The notes under the pieces: model-generated
The model's input: only the letters and a program-made list of their open reading frames with translations
Databases searched by the model: none
Told to the model about the DNA's origin: nothing
Part shown: positions 63,401-64,000 of the stretch, one piece after another
Position numbering within the stretch: position 1 is the stretch's first letter
Layout of the letters: every line of letters starts with the position of its first letter
Assembly: GCA_026129485.1 (NCBI GenBank)
Contig: JAHCHY010000005.1
Span: forward strand, 124,001-188,000
Reading direction: 5' to 3'
DNA from: Cyclobacteriaceae bacterium
GTDB lineage: Bacteria; Bacteroidota; Bacteroidia; Cytophagales; Cyclobacteriaceae
Length of the DNA stretch: 64,000 nucleotides
Translations under genes and position numbers: made by a program

Positions 63401-64000
63401 ATGAAACGATTTATTTTCCTGCTCTTCCTCTTTCCATTAATCAGCCAGGCACAGACACCGGAATTAATTTTTGTATTTCTGAACAAGCGCACCGATAAAG
63501 CCGGGCTGCCGGAAGCTGAAGTAAAGAAAATAATGGAGGGTCATCTCGCAAACATTAGCCGGCTGGCCAGCGAAGGCAAGCTGCTTTCGGCCGGGCCGTT
63601 TGATGGCGGTGGCGGAATATTCATTTTCAAATCGAAATCGGTAGAGCAGGTAAAAGAATGGCTGCAAACCGACCCGGGTGTGCAGGCCAACCGGTGGCGG
63701 GTAGAAGTGCTGCCTTACTTTCCGCGGGTAGGTGGCGCATGCGCTGTTAAAGAGCCTTACGAAATGGTTACGTATCATTTTGTCCGCTACATCCCCAACA
63801 TAGCCAAGTTTAACATTCAGGATACCCCCCGCATTTTTAAAAGTCATGATGATTACATGAAGGAGATCATTAAAACCGGTAATGTAATTACAGAAGCCAC
63901 GTTTGGCGATGGCGAGGGAGGAGTGCTGATAATGAAAGGCGACCTTGATCCGGCCGTAATCGAAAATGACCCTGCCGTGCGCGAAGGGCTGCTGCAATTG
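63401..64000 (+). CDS. Secreted YCII-domain protein, cut by the window edge
   Basis: An open + strand frame of 200 codons runs from ATG 63401 to the end of the window. A signal peptide (FIFLLFLFPLISQAQ) is followed by a YCII-like ferredoxin-fold domain (HLANISRLASEGKLLSAGPF and IFIFKSKSVEQVKEWL), and a second related domain begins near residue 120 (HDDYMKEIIKTGNVITEATF). The opposite-strand ORF covering 63464-63997 is only its shadow. Function of YCII proteins is poorly defined. The stop is beyond the window. Confidence 0.75.
   Translation, partial: MKRFIFLLFLFPLISQAQTPELIFVFLNKRTDKAGLPEAEVKKIMEGHLANISRLASEGKLLSAGPFDGGGGIFIFKSKSVEQVKEWLQTDPGVQANRWRVEVLPYFPRVGGACAVKEPYEMVTYHFVRYIPNIAKFNIQDTPRIFKSHDDYMKEIIKTGNVITEATFGDGEGGVLIMKGDLDPAVIENDPAVREGLLQL

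Noticed and set aside
63464-63997. 177-codon - strand ORF at the right edge
   Set aside because: The + strand frame here codes for a signal peptide and YCII-like domains; the - strand ORF is its shadow.

Overview
The window is a stretch of bacterial chromosome that looks like Bacteroidota, most likely order Cytophagales. The evidence is a GldJ-type gliding lipoprotein, a DUF4175 coiled-coil protein, many secreted proteins whose signal peptides end in Ala-Gln, several OmpA/PD40 envelope proteins, and promoters of the Bacteroidota type (a TAnnTTTG -7 box, in one case with a TTG about 20 bases upstream). I see no rRNA, tRNA, CRISPR array or complete insertion sequence.

Region 1 (1-8.2 kb) is an A/T-rich accessory or defence island. 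It has two small two-gene modules on the + strand: a zeta-toxin-like kinase with a 54-aa partner, and a 56-aa protein with a nucleotidyltransferase. These are followed by a complete type I Wadjet operon, jetA-jetB-jetC-jetD, on the - strand. A bidirectional terminator separates the two parts.

Region 2 (8.3-26.2 kb) is ordinary envelope and regulatory core. It contains OsmC, a TPR histidine kinase with a LuxR-type regulator and two secreted proteins, a PadR-controlled FtsX/MacB-like permease, a TPM-domain protein, an ECF sigma / anti-sigma / lipoprotein operon, an unpaired AbrB-like protein, a redox lipoprotein, mfd and gldJ.

Region 3 (26.2-38.6 kb) runs from comF through a long + strand series: a CMD-family protein, a DUF4175 protein, an RsbW-like ATPase, ybeY, mnmG, a methyltransferase, an Ig-like lipoprotein and a TPR protein. 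Two parS-like palindromes lie between ybeY and mnmG. A 267-base gap at 36.3 kb carries four DnaA-box-like sequences beside an A/T block, so I propose this region as the chromosomal origin.

Region 4 (38.7-54.7 kb) is mostly - strand envelope and protease genes: AsmA-like, aldehyde dehydrogenase, two OmpA proteins, patatin with a barrel domain, M23, Rieske and M1. A roughly 120-bp MITE-like element with a target duplication lies at 51.9 kb.

Region 5 (54.8-64 kb) holds M20 and S9 hydrolases, two thioredoxin-fold proteins, a VOC protein, a class V aminotransferase, an EamA transporter, and a YCII-domain protein cut by the window edge. All calls come from reading the sequence, and family names rest on motifs rather than on database searches.
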